Below, piece by piece: positions 48,225-55,330 of a stretch of DNA of 64,000 nt. The notes under the pieces are model-generated. The model saw only the letters and a list, made by a program, of their open reading frames with translations. It was not told the DNA's origin and did not search any database. Position numbers and translations under genes: made by a program. Within the stretch, counting starts at the first letter, position 1. Each line of letters begins with the position of its first letter. The stretch is taken from assembly GCA_902536555.1 (NCBI GenBank), contig CACAXR010000005.1, positions 1 to 64,000 on the forward strand, in the 5' to 3' direction. This DNA comes from an uncultured Prochlorococcus sp. GTDB taxonomy: Bacteria; Cyanobacteriota; Cyanobacteriia; PCC-6307; Cyanobiaceae.

Positions 48225-50168
48225 ATGCGTGATTTAGCATACTGGCCTTCAGCCAAACCTCTTTCTAAAAAAGATAAATTTGCTAAAAATAGAGATTTTA
48301 TTAAGAGCCTTCATCACATAGATCAAATTTGGGAAAAATTAAAATTTAAATGTGGTGATACTTTAGCTGTTTGCGATTTGAGAGGGAAATACAAAGAAAA
48401 ATTTTCTTATTCTGAGCTGGCTGATTTAATAACAAACGTCTCTTTTTCTTTTAAAAATTATGGTTTAGTAAAGGGCGATGTAGTTACTGTAATATCTGAA
48501 AATTCTCCAAGATGGCTAGTAGTTGATCAAGGCTTAATGCGTTTAGGAGCTATAAATGCAGTGAGAGGTATTAATTCTCCTTCAGTAGAGTTAGACTATA
48601 TTATTCAGCACTCTAATTCAGTAGGGCTAATAGTTCAATCTAAGGAGATTTGGCAAAAGTTAAACAACAAAGAAGAATTAAAAAAAAGACTGAAATTTAT
48701 AATCAATTTAGAAGATGAACAATTTGAAAGTTTAATAAGTTGGGATCAATTTATAAGTGAGGGAGAAAAAGAAAATTCACAAACTAATAATATTGAAAAA
48801 TTTAATCCAAAAATTGATGATGTTGCTACTATCCTTTACACTTCTGGGACGACAGGAAAACCTAAAGGTGTCCCTTTGACTCATGCAAATTTTTTGCATC
48901 AAATAATCAATTTAGCCTATATTGCTGATCCAGAACCTGGGACCTCTGTATTAAGTGTGTTACCTATCTGGCATTCTTATGAGAGGAGTGCTGAATACTT
49001 CTTTTTTTCATGTGGTTGTTCTCAATACTATACAATTCCCAAATTCTTGAAAGATGATATTACACAAATAAAACCTGTTGTCATGGCTACTGTTCCAAGA
49101 CTATGGGAGGCAATACATGATGGTTTTTTTCAGGCGTTGAAAAAAATGCCTTCCAAAAAGCAAAGACTTATTAAGTTTCTGATAAGTAATAGTTCAGTTT
49201 TCAAAAGAAATCTAAGAAAGATAAGAAATTTAGATATCAACCAAATAACTTTTAAATCAAAAGTCCCCTTACTAGGTTCTCTTTTAGGCCGATATCCTTT
49301 GCATAAATTGTCTAGTACTTTTTTATGGCCGAATATTCTTAGACAATTATGCGGAGAAAAACTGAAATTTCCTATTAACGGCGGAGGTGCATTGCCAGAA
49401 CATGTGGATCTTTTTTTTGAATCTTTAGGTGTAGATGTTTTGGTGGGATATGGACTCACAGAAACTAGTCCAGTACTAACTTGTAGGAGAAGAGAATTAA
49501 ATGTTAGAGGATCATCCGGTCAGCCTCTAGCATATACCGAAATCAAAATAGTGAATGATGATAAAAAAAAGATTCTGAAGTTCAGAGAAGTCGGAAAAAT
49601 TCTTGTTAAGGGACCACAAGTAATGAAAGGTTATCTTAATAATGAATTAGCTACAAAACAAGTTTTATCCAAGGATGGTTGGTTTGATACTGGTGATTTA
49701 GGTTTTTTAATACCAAATGGTTCCCTTTTTATAACAGGAAGAGCCAAGGATACGATAGTGTTATCAAGTGGTGAAAATATAGAACCCAATCCGCTAGAGA
49801 CCGAAATCCTTAGTTCCGAATTTATTAATCAGATTCAAATAGTAGGACAAGATAAGAAATGTTTAACTGCCCTTGTAGTGCCAAATGTCGAATTAGTTAA
49901 AAACAAGTTTTTGGAAGAAGACCTATCAAAATTAAACCTGGATAAGAATATTGGTATATTTTTTAAATCACAAATTAATAATTTGCTTAAAAGTCGATTA
50001 GGAGCAAGATTAGAAGAACAAATATTAGATTGTTATTTTGTTGATGCCTTTACTTTAGAAAATGGGTTGTTAACACAAACTCTTAAACAAAAAAGAAAAG
50101 AAATAGAAAAAACGTATTCATTACAAATAGAAAATATGTATGAACAGAAATTTAGTAAGAAAAATTGA
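48225..50168 (+). CDS. Long-chain acyl-ACP/acyl-CoA synthetase
   Basis: ANL-superfamily ligase of 647 residues that recycles free fatty acids. The AMP-binding P-loop TILYTSGTTGKPKGVPLTHA is near 200. GYGLTETSPVLTCR, GWFDTGDLGFL and GRAKDTIVLSSGENIEPNPLE follow in order. The long insertion between the N- and C-terminal parts is typical of the cyanobacterial Aas group, which prefers acyl carrier protein. It follows lipB by 27 bp. Confidence 0.92.
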   Translation: MRDLAYWPSAKPLSKKDKFAKNRDFIKSLHHIDQIWEKLKFKCGDTLAVCDLRGKYKEKFSYSELADLITNVSFSFKNYGLVKGDVVTVISENSPRWLVVDQGLMRLGAINAVRGINSPSVELDYIIQHSNSVGLIVQSKEIWQKLNNKEELKKRLKFIINLEDEQFESLISWDQFISEGEKENSQTNNIEKFNPKIDDVATILYTSGTTGKPKGVPLTHANFLHQIINLAYIADPEPGTSVLSVLPIWHSYERSAEYFFFSCGCSQYYTIPKFLKDDITQIKPVVMATVPRLWEAIHDGFFQALKKMPSKKQRLIKFLISNSSVFKRNLRKIRNLDINQITFKSKVPLLGSLLGRYPLHKLSSTFLWPNILRQLCGEKLKFPINGGGALPEHVDLFFESLGVDVLVGYGLTETSPVLTCRRRELNVRGSSGQPLAYTEIKIVNDDKKKILKFREVGKILVKGPQVMKGYLNNELATKQVLSKDGWFDTGDLGFLIPNGSLFITGRAKDTIVLSSGENIEPNPLETEILSSEFINQIQIVGQDKKCLTALVVPNVELVKNKFLEEDLSKLNLDKNIGIFFKSQINNLLKSRLGARLEEQILDCYFVDAFTLENGLLTQTLKQKRKEIEKTYSLQIENMYEQKFSKKN

Positions 50169-50206
50169 TTTGTTCTTTCTATATTGTAAAGGTAATTTAA
50201 TTTTTT

Positions 50207-50650
50207 ATGGAAACAAAAAACTCAATATCTATAAAGCGTTCGATAGCTATTAAAGCTGTAGTCACTCCAACATGGAAGGAAGATGCTGAAAAAGAATTAA
50301 GTAAAGCAATTTCAAATATTGATCAGCAATTATCTCAACTTGAGCAGGAGGGGCAACAAATAGTAAATAATATTAGATCCCAATCGGTTAACCCTCTAGA
50401 TCCAAGAGTTCAAGAACAGGTTAGTCAGGTGCAACAACAAGTCGCAGCAAAACGAAATGAAATTGAAGAACAAAAAAGAAATTTACTTCAACAACAGAGT
50501 CAAGTTCGCGAATTAAAAATGGACGAAATTGTTGATCAAGGACAAGTGGATAGTTTCTGTGATGTCACTGTTGGCGACAATCTTATTGAAAAAATGCAAG
50601 TCTCGATAATTGTTAAAGATGGAGTTATTCAATCTATAGATAATAATTAA
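50207..50650 (+). CDS. YlqD-family coiled-coil protein
   Basis: A 147-residue cytosolic protein. The N-terminal strand (ISIKRSIAIKAVVTPTWKED), a long Gln/Glu-rich coiled coil (about 25-105) and a small C-terminal beta domain (GQVDSFCDVTVGDNLIEKM, VSIIVKDGVIQSID) match the YlqD layout. It is the last host gene on the left of the integrated element. Confidence 0.85.
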   Translation: METKNSISIKRSIAIKAVVTPTWKEDAEKELSKAISNIDQQLSQLEQEGQQIVNNIRSQSVNPLDPRVQEQVSQVQQQVAAKRNEIEEQKRNLLQQQSQVRELKMDEIVDQGQVDSFCDVTVGDNLIEKMQVSIIVKDGVIQSIDNN

Positions 50651-50727
50651 AGAGAAGATTTAGTTATTGATAAAAATAAGTAAATCATAATTGGCGAAAA
50701 GTTTTAAATTCTAATCGATCTAAATTA

Positions 50728-50880
50728 TTACTTTCTTAAGTTTTAAGAGTTTCCACTGAGAACATGATTTCGTATAATAATAACAAGTGTTTAAAAGGCG
50801 TCTAACCTCATAAATAGTAGACACTTTGGTAGACAGTCCTTGAAAACCATTGCTATAACTAATTTCCTATGTCTCACGAA
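50728..50880 (+). repeat. Left copy of the pdhC promoter and start region (attL)
   Basis: This 153-bp stretch is an imperfect copy of 60066-60230. It shares TTACTTTCTTA at its left end, a TATAATAA box at 50773-50780, paired TAGACAC/TAGACAG motifs, CCATTGC-ATAACTA, and an exact 14-bp core CTATGTCTCACGAA at 50867-50880. The copied pdhC frame reads MSHEVSMV then TAG, so it is a truncated start. It should be the left attachment junction of the element. Confidence 0.8.
50773..50778 (+). promoter_or_regulatory. -10 box of the duplicated pdhC promoter
   Basis: TATAAT within CGTATAATAATAAC, matching TATAAT at 60111 in the copy ahead of intact pdhC. No clear -35. In the present arrangement it points into the integrase gene 240 bp away. 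Confidence 0.55.
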
Positions 50881-50913
50881 GTATCAATGGTGTAGTGACA
50901 GACAGCGAAGTGG

Positions 50914-50995
50914 TGGTTAGACAGTGGTTAGACAGTAAAAATCGATTATATTGTAATCAGTAACCATCATGGATCTTAGTTCTTAAGTTAGACAG
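50914..50995 (+). repeat. TTAGACAG repeats, candidate integrase arm sites
   Basis: TGGTTAGACAG occurs twice in perfect tandem (50914-50924 and 50925-50935), and AGTTAGACAG again at 50986-50995. Related copies lie left of the core (50818-50824, 50829-50836 and an inverted GGTTAGACGCC at about 50797) and at the right end (60166-60173, 60178-60185). Clustering at both ends of the element is what integrase arm-type binding sites show. Confidence 0.6.
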
Positions 50996-51016
50996 AGATT
51001 CAGACATTTTTTAATC

Positions 51017-52393
51017 ATGCCCACCCTTGATTTCCTTGAACCAATCCTTGAAGGAAGGGCATCCATTTGCAAATACAAAGATAGAAAATATTTCAACCTA
51101 AGAGTTAAAAGAGATGGTAAAAACTATACCCATATTTCGCTTAATACCGATGACATTGAACAGGCCAAGAAGAATGCAATCGATGCCTATGTAAAAGTTG
51201 TATCTCAACCTCGTCGTTCTAGTAAGTCAACCATGACTATCCAAAGGATATTTGAGAAGTTCATGGAAGAGAAGCATAGAGATGTTGAAAGAGGTCAGAC
51301 TAAACCTTTAACTGCAAAATTGTATGGTCAAAGAATTGAACAAAGATACCTCCCTTATCTGAAATATAAAAATCTCAGTAATATCAAGGATATTCGGAAA
51401 GATAGTTTTAAAGAATATGCTGGATTCCAATTAGATAAGAAACAAAGAGGCAGATGGGCAAATGCATGCAAAGGTCTCTCTCCCACTACCATAAACACCG
51501 ATATATCCACTCTGAATGTGATGTTCACATGGATGGTAAACAATAATCATCTTGATCCAGTTCACAAACCAGTAATCCAGAGAATTAAGAACAGAACAAA
51601 GTTTAGAGATGAAGCGAACCCTGCCTTCCTTCCTGATGACTGGAAAGCATTTAAGGATGTTCTATACAAGTTTGATCAAGGCCATGACAATGAATATGAG
51701 ACATGGCGAAGAAGGTGGATGATCAACTATGTCAGGTTCATGTATCAAGGTGGATTCAGACCACATGAAGCAAGAAAGATTAGGTTCGGGGATGTTGAAA
51801 TTAGTAAGAATAGAAAGGATGGTAAACCTGTCGCCATTATTCAGATTGATGCTGATACTAAAACTGGTAGGAGAGATGCAGTTATGAACGGAAATACCTT
51901 CCTTAATGTTAAATCTCATCTGAACAAAGGTATAAAGATTCGTAATAAGCAAATCAGTTTAATGAATGAGAAATTGTTGAAAGGTGATAGGGTCGTAGAT
52001 TTTCATAACCGTGGATATAAAGAACCACATGAATCTCTTCATAATGCTGATAAGGATGATCTAGTTCTTATGAATCCATTCCTTACTGGAACTAATAACG
52101 ATCATACGAGGCGAATGTATCATGACTCCCATATTCGTGATTGGTGGAACTTATTAATTGGAGAGTGTAATTTCAAGAATAGATATACCCTTTACTCACT
52201 TAGGTCAACACATATCTCTTATCAATTACTTCAGGGAATATCCGTTAACAAAGTGGCAAAGAATGTCGGAACAAGCATGGCCATGATCCAAATGACCTAT
52301 GACAGATTGAGTTCACGATACTCAATAGATGAATTGGGATTTTTCAAAGATACTCAAGTTCCAAGTCAAGGAGAAGATGAACTAATAAAATGA
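51017..52393 (+). CDS. int: Tyrosine recombinase (integrase)
   Basis: Catalyses site-specific insertion and excision of the element. 458 residues: an N-terminal arm-binding part (about 15-60), a core-binding SAM-like domain (about 75-185) and a catalytic domain (about 200-435). The catalytic set is Arg248 (GGFRPHEARKI), Lys282 (DTKTGRR), Arg396 and His399 (YSLRSTH) and Tyr428 (MTYDRL). Two positions that are often His are Tyr393 and Thr419, as in some phage-type enzymes. Full length and intact. It reads inward from the left junction; its promoter may be the duplicated pdhC promoter. Confidence 0.93.
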   Translation: MPTLDFLEPILEGRASICKYKDRKYFNLRVKRDGKNYTHISLNTDDIEQAKKNAIDAYVKVVSQPRRSSKSTMTIQRIFEKFMEEKHRDVERGQTKPLTAKLYGQRIEQRYLPYLKYKNLSNIKDIRKDSFKEYAGFQLDKKQRGRWANACKGLSPTTINTDISTLNVMFTWMVNNNHLDPVHKPVIQRIKNRTKFRDEANPAFLPDDWKAFKDVLYKFDQGHDNEYETWRRRWMINYVRFMYQGGFRPHEARKIRFGDVEISKNRKDGKPVAIIQIDADTKTGRRDAVMNGNTFLNVKSHLNKGIKIRNKQISLMNEKLLKGDRVVDFHNRGYKEPHESLHNADKDDLVLMNPFLTGTNNDHTRRMYHDSHIRDWWNLLIGECNFKNRYTLYSLRSTHISYQLLQGISVNKVAKNVGTSMAMIQMTYDRLSSRYSIDELGFFKDTQVPSQGEDELIK

Positions 52394-52449
52394 ACAACCA
52401 AGAATCAACAGATTGGATAAAACAAGTAGAAGTGGCAGATTATGGATAA
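52390..52449 (+). CDS. Possible 19-codon gene coupled to the integrase stop
   Basis: ATG overlaps the integrase TGA (ATGA) and reads MNNQESTDWIKQVEVADYG. Very short; it may be only a coincidence or a translational coupling remnant. Confidence 0.25.
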   Translation: MNNQESTDWIKQVEVADYG

Positions 52450-52517
52450 ATTCCAGGATTTGATCCACTCACAATGACCTAGAAGGTCGATGAAATCTAA
52501 CTTGAGGGTATTACATC

Positions 52518-52670
52518 ATGCGAAATTGGGAGATTAGGTATCGCTTACAACCCATTGGTGGTAAGTATTTTTTCAGAAGAGTTGAAGCGAAATATCAACA
52601 TGAGGCAAATGCAATTTTCGATGCAGAGATGCCAAGTGCAACAAGATGCGGATCAGCAAGGCCTGTTTAA
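52518..52670 (+). CDS. Small element protein, 50 aa
   Basis: Starts MRNWEIRYRLQPIGGKYFFR and ends DAEMPSATRCGSARPV. The pattern of a strand-turn-strand followed by AIFDAEMPSA is of a kind I recall from short proteins in cyanobacterial and cyanophage accessory regions. The function is unknown. Confidence 0.6.
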   Translation: MRNWEIRYRLQPIGGKYFFRRVEAKYQHEANAIFDAEMPSATRCGSARPV

Positions 52671-52730
52671 GATTATTTGTTGTTGCTTTTAACTACACTC
52701 ACACGCAACACTAAAATATGAAGAAAATAT

Positions 52731-52803
52731 GTGGTTTATAGGTATTTTTGATGCCAAATACAACAATATTGTGGTATAATAAGTTTAACCACCTATAAAC
52801 AAC
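52731..52803. promoter_or_regulatory. Inverted repeat around the resolvase promoter
   Basis: GTGGTTTATAGGT (52731-52743) and its inverted partner ACCTATAAACAAC (52791-52803) match at 12 of 13 positions. Between them lies GGTATAATAAG, a strong -10 (TATAAT 52775-52780). The next gene is a serine recombinase starting at 52815. The repeats could be its half-sites (res or operator), or ends of a very short invertible promoter. Confidence 0.6.
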
Positions 52804-52814
52804 ACTTTAAGATA

Positions 52815-53357
52815 ATGAAAATCGGTCTAGCAAGAGTATCATCAGTAGGCCAGAATCTTGAAAGACAGATTATTGCTCTGAAAGAATATGGATGTGAAAA
52901 AATATTTGAAGAAAAGCAATCAGGAACTAAAGCAGAAGGTAGGAAAGTTTTAAGAGAATGGATTGATTTCTTAAGAGAGAATGATGAAGCAGTCGTAACT
53001 AGGATTGATCGCTGTAGCAGATCAGTATTAGATCTTCAGTTGATAGTTAAAGAATTAGAAAGTAAAGGAGTCACATTCGCAGCAACAGAACAATCAATAG
53101 ACACCAAGACACCAGAAGGAAAATGCTTCCTTAATATGCTTTCAGTTTTTTCAGAATTTGAGACCTCCATCAGGCATGAGAGACAGATGAGTGGAATTAA
53201 GGCCAATGCTCACAAGTTCAAAGGAAGAGGGCAGACTATAGACATTGAAAGGATTAAAGAATTAAAAGAGGAAGGTCTAGGAGCAACTGCAATAGGGAAA
53301 AAGATGGGTATTGATAGAACATCTGTTTACAGACTCCTCAAGAAGGTAGAAGCATGA
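52815..53357 (+). CDS. Serine recombinase (resolvase/invertase family)
   Basis: 180 residues. Catalytic N-terminal domain: Arg7-Val8-Ser9 (LARVSSVGQN), Arg66 and Arg69 in RIDRCSRSVLDLQ, then the long dimer helix with FETSIRHERQMSGI (Arg120, Arg123). The C-terminal helix-turn-helix (about 143-177, GATAIGKKMGIDRTSVYRLL) is complete. It could resolve element dimers, invert DNA or regulate its own promoter. The ATGA overlap with the next gene couples them. Confidence 0.92.
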   Translation: MKIGLARVSSVGQNLERQIIALKEYGCEKIFEEKQSGTKAEGRKVLREWIDFLRENDEAVVTRIDRCSRSVLDLQLIVKELESKGVTFAATEQSIDTKTPEGKCFLNMLSVFSEFETSIRHERQMSGIKANAHKFKGRGQTIDIERIKELKEEGLGATAIGKKMGIDRTSVYRLLKKVEA

Positions 53358-53503
53358 ATAATCCATTTACCCTCTATGAGAGAGAAGTCATGTCTGCACT
53401 CTATAAATCCCTCAATTACTGCGAAGAATATGATCTACCTACAACTGATATCACTAACGCATTGAACATCATAGAAAGTAAGATAAAAGAGGAGATTTCG
53501 TAG
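53354..53503 (+). CDS. Small element protein, 49 aa
   Basis: ATG overlaps the recombinase stop. MNNPFTLYEREVMSALYKSL, then NYCEEYDLPTTDITNALNII and a Lys/Glu-rich end. A compact helical protein; the co-translation suggests an accessory to the recombinase. Not recognised. Confidence 0.6.
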   Translation: MNNPFTLYEREVMSALYKSLNYCEEYDLPTTDITNALNIIESKIKEEIS

Positions 53504-53505
53504 CC

Positions 53506-53748
53506 ATGACCAAAGAATTTGATGACACAAACTGGAAACAAGAAATTTTAGGAAGTCTTGAATTTAATCAATCTAAATTTGCATCGAAATTATTAAAAAA
53601 TGGAGCAAAATCATATATGCAAGGAATTTATCTTGGATATCTTTACTCCAGATGGAAAAAATTGAAAGGTTATGACAAATACGATCCCAAACCTAATGAA
53701 GGGCAGTTACAGAGTTCTTTTCTTGAGTTTGAAAGTAAGTTGAGATAA
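53506..53748 (+). CDS. Element protein, 80 aa
   Basis: Starts two bases after the previous stop: MTKEFDDTNWKQEILGSLEF, then QGIYLGYLYSRWKKLKGYDK. Soluble and basic. Third gene of a tightly packed recombinase operon. Its last 56 bp overlap the end of the zinc-finger gene on the other strand. Confidence 0.65.
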   Translation: MTKEFDDTNWKQEILGSLEFNQSKFASKLLKNGAKSYMQGIYLGYLYSRWKKLKGYDKYDPKPNEGQLQSSFLEFESKLR

Positions 53749-54025
53749 ATCGATCAACAGGATGAAGACCTTTACAAGCACAGGTAGGTTGACCCTTACA
53801 GAGATAAAACCACTTCTTTGGATATTCTCCTTTCCAATCTTCTTTTCTTTTAGGAAATATAGATGCATTCCTTTTCTTTGAATCAGGAGAACATATCGGG
53901 CAAGCAAAACGAAAGGCCTTGAAACCATCGATGGTTACATAGGTGTAATCCTTTTCACATGTTGTATCAGTAAAGGATTTTACTAAGAAATTAATATTTT
54001 GATAATCACTATTTGTGGAGTTCAT
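53693..54025 (-). CDS. Zinc-finger protein resembling a primase zinc-binding domain
   Basis: 110 residues. The cysteine pattern is FACPICSPDSKKRNASIFP followed by WFYLCKGQPTCACKG, a CxxC...C-x5-CxC arrangement like the zinc ribbon of phage primases, where it recognises the priming site. The polymerase (TOPRIM) part is missing, so it may assist a host or helper-phage primase. It converges on the recombinase operon with a 56-bp overlap. Confidence 0.6.
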   Translation of the reverse strand: MNSTNSDYQNINFLVKSFTDTTCEKDYTYVTIDGFKAFRFACPICSPDSKKRNASIFPKRKEDWKGEYPKKWFYLCKGQPTCACKGLHPVDRFISTYFQTQEKNSVTALH

Positions 54026-54186
54026 TGTAAATTAACGATTTATCTATGTATAAAGAAAACGCCCTGTATCCTAGTTATGTAGGCATTTCATAACAATTGA
54101 GGATGTTTTGAGGATGTGTAAATGTTCCAGATACTAAATATTTTTGTGCTTTTCAGATTGAATAAAGATTAAAAACACCAGAATCC

Positions 54187-54217
54187 GATCACGAAGTGAT
54201 CCAAATGCGAAGCATTT
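54187..54217. repeat. Two adjacent perfect hairpins with GAA loops
   Basis: GATCACGAAGTGATC (54187-54201) and AAATGCGAAGCATTT (54203-54217) each have a 6-bp stem closing a GAA triloop, separated by one C. They lie in the 318-bp gap 54026-54343 between the divergent zinc-finger gene and the next rightward gene. Possible roles are a protein-binding site, replication start or RNA leader. The rest of the gap shows nothing. Confidence 0.6.
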
Positions 54218-54343
54218 GACTCTAGAAACATTTTTAATTCCCTTTAGAAATATAGGCCTCCAATGTATCTAAGAGGATGAGTCATAAGGAAAAGTTAGTT
54301 CGCTAAATAGTTACATATATCCTCAAAAGCACCTTATTAACAC

Positions 54344-54529
54344 ATGAGTATTCAAACCCCAGTAAGAAAGCAAAGGCATGTCTGCTACAAGACGAGAGAG
54401 GTAGATATCTATGCACCAATAGAGGAAACTCTCATGAAAGAGCATGGCCTTACTTACAGCGATCTTATGAAGAAAGGAGTCAGACACCTATGGAATCAGA
54501 GACAAACACATAAAGATCTATTGCTATGA
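54344..54529 (+). CDS. Small basic protein, 61 aa, possibly DNA-binding
   Basis: MSIQTPVRKQRHVCYKTREV, then DIYAPIEETLMKEHGLTYSD and LMKKGVRHLW. The strand-helix-helix order (VDIYAPIEETL...LTYSDLMKKGVRHLW) fits a ribbon-helix-helix regulator. It is translationally coupled to the next gene by an ATGA overlap. Confidence 0.55.
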   Translation: MSIQTPVRKQRHVCYKTREVDIYAPIEETLMKEHGLTYSDLMKKGVRHLWNQRQTHKDLLL

Positions 54530-54657
54530 AAACAATCAAGATATCAGCAGTTCACTATGAGATGCTCAAAGGCATCATGAAGAAAAGAGGGATCAGGAAA
54601 GAAGATGAATGCATTGAAGAAATCATTCAAGAACTTTACAACACCAAAAAGAGATAG
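54526..54657 (+). CDS. Small basic protein, 43 aa, possible ribbon-helix-helix
   Basis: MKTIKISAVHYEMLKGIMKK, then RGIRKEDECIEEIIQELYNT. A short strand followed by two helices, again ribbon-helix-helix-like. It overlaps the previous stop and ends two bases before the next start, so at least three small genes form one operon. Confidence 0.55.
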   Translation: MKTIKISAVHYEMLKGIMKKRGIRKEDECIEEIIQELYNTKKR

Positions 54658-54659
54658 GT

Positions 54660-54878
54660 ATGACTACACAAATCGGAAAAATATATGCAGTTCAATGTGG
54701 TGACGATTCAAGGTATTACAAGACAGTGAGAATAGTTAGGAACGCAATGACAGGTAATTTGCAGAGCCAGATAAGTAATCCAGTTTATGGTGAAATTCCT
54801 CCTAATATTCCAATCATGCCTGAGTTGATGAGAAACAGATTGATGAGTATGAACAATTCACTCCCATTTAACGCATGA
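54660..54878 (+). CDS. Element protein, 72 aa
   Basis: MTTQIGKIYAVQCGDDSRYY, KTVRIVRNAMTGNLQSQISN, then a Pro-rich stretch IPPNIPIMPELMRNRL. Soluble, no motif recognised. Part of the 54344-55064 gene string. Confidence 0.6.
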   Translation: MTTQIGKIYAVQCGDDSRYYKTVRIVRNAMTGNLQSQISNPVYGEIPPNIPIMPELMRNRLMSMNNSLPFNA

Positions 54879-54881
54879 CGC

Positions 54882-55064
54882 ATGAACAGATCCATTCATC
54901 AATCATCAAGGTATCGGGCAGCACTTAGGGAACTACACGAGACAGTTGAACTAAATTGTCGCCTGATACGCTTAAATGCAGAGTTTAAAAATATAGATAA
55001 TAAAATCAAAAATTTAAAAAAAAGGATAGATTCAGATTTAGGAATAACACGAATACAGAATTAG
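54882..55064 (+). CDS. Element protein, 60 aa, coiled coil
   Basis: MNRSIHQSSRYRAALRELHE, TVELNCRLIRLNAEFKNIDN, then KIKNLKKRIDSDLG. Charged helical protein with heptad spacing over most of its length. Last gene of the small-gene string. Unknown. Confidence 0.6.
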   Translation: MNRSIHQSSRYRAALRELHETVELNCRLIRLNAEFKNIDNKIKNLKKRIDSDLGITRIQN

Positions 55065-55330
55065 ACGAGATTGCAATTGGTGTTTAAGTTTTTTGAAACA
55101 ACTAAACCTACACTGTATGTCTTTTTCGACCTTGAGTTACCATTCGATTCAAAATTTTTTTCATGGCCTAGATCCACCTATAGGATTTGATAAATAATTA
55201 ATGGAATTGCTGATATCATGATTTATTGAGAACTAAACAGTTCCTCACTTCATTCTTTGCACTAATTAGTGTTTAATTTCTGACTACCTTATAAGAGGAG
55301 ATAATTAATTTTATCTCCTTTTTTTAATGC
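55065..55330 (+). other. Intergenic stretch before the DUF4338 gene
   Basis: About 266 bp with no gene. It holds a CACCTATAGG sequence near 55175 that partly resembles the resolvase inverted repeat, and ends in a terminator-like hairpin. No promoter is obvious. Confidence 0.4.
55296..55325 (+). terminator. Terminator-like hairpin before the DUF4338 gene
   Basis: AGGAGATAA/TTATCTCCT stem (9 bp), 6-nt loop and T7. It may end the small-gene operon. Because it lies only 5 bp from the first possible start of the next gene and hides the AGGAG sequence in its stem, it may also control that gene's expression. Confidence 0.75.

Noticed and set aside
50700-51016. A tRNA or tmRNA as target of the element
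   Set aside because: No cloverleaf or T-arm (GTTCRAAUC-type) sequence exists on either strand. The shared core lies over the pdhC start instead.
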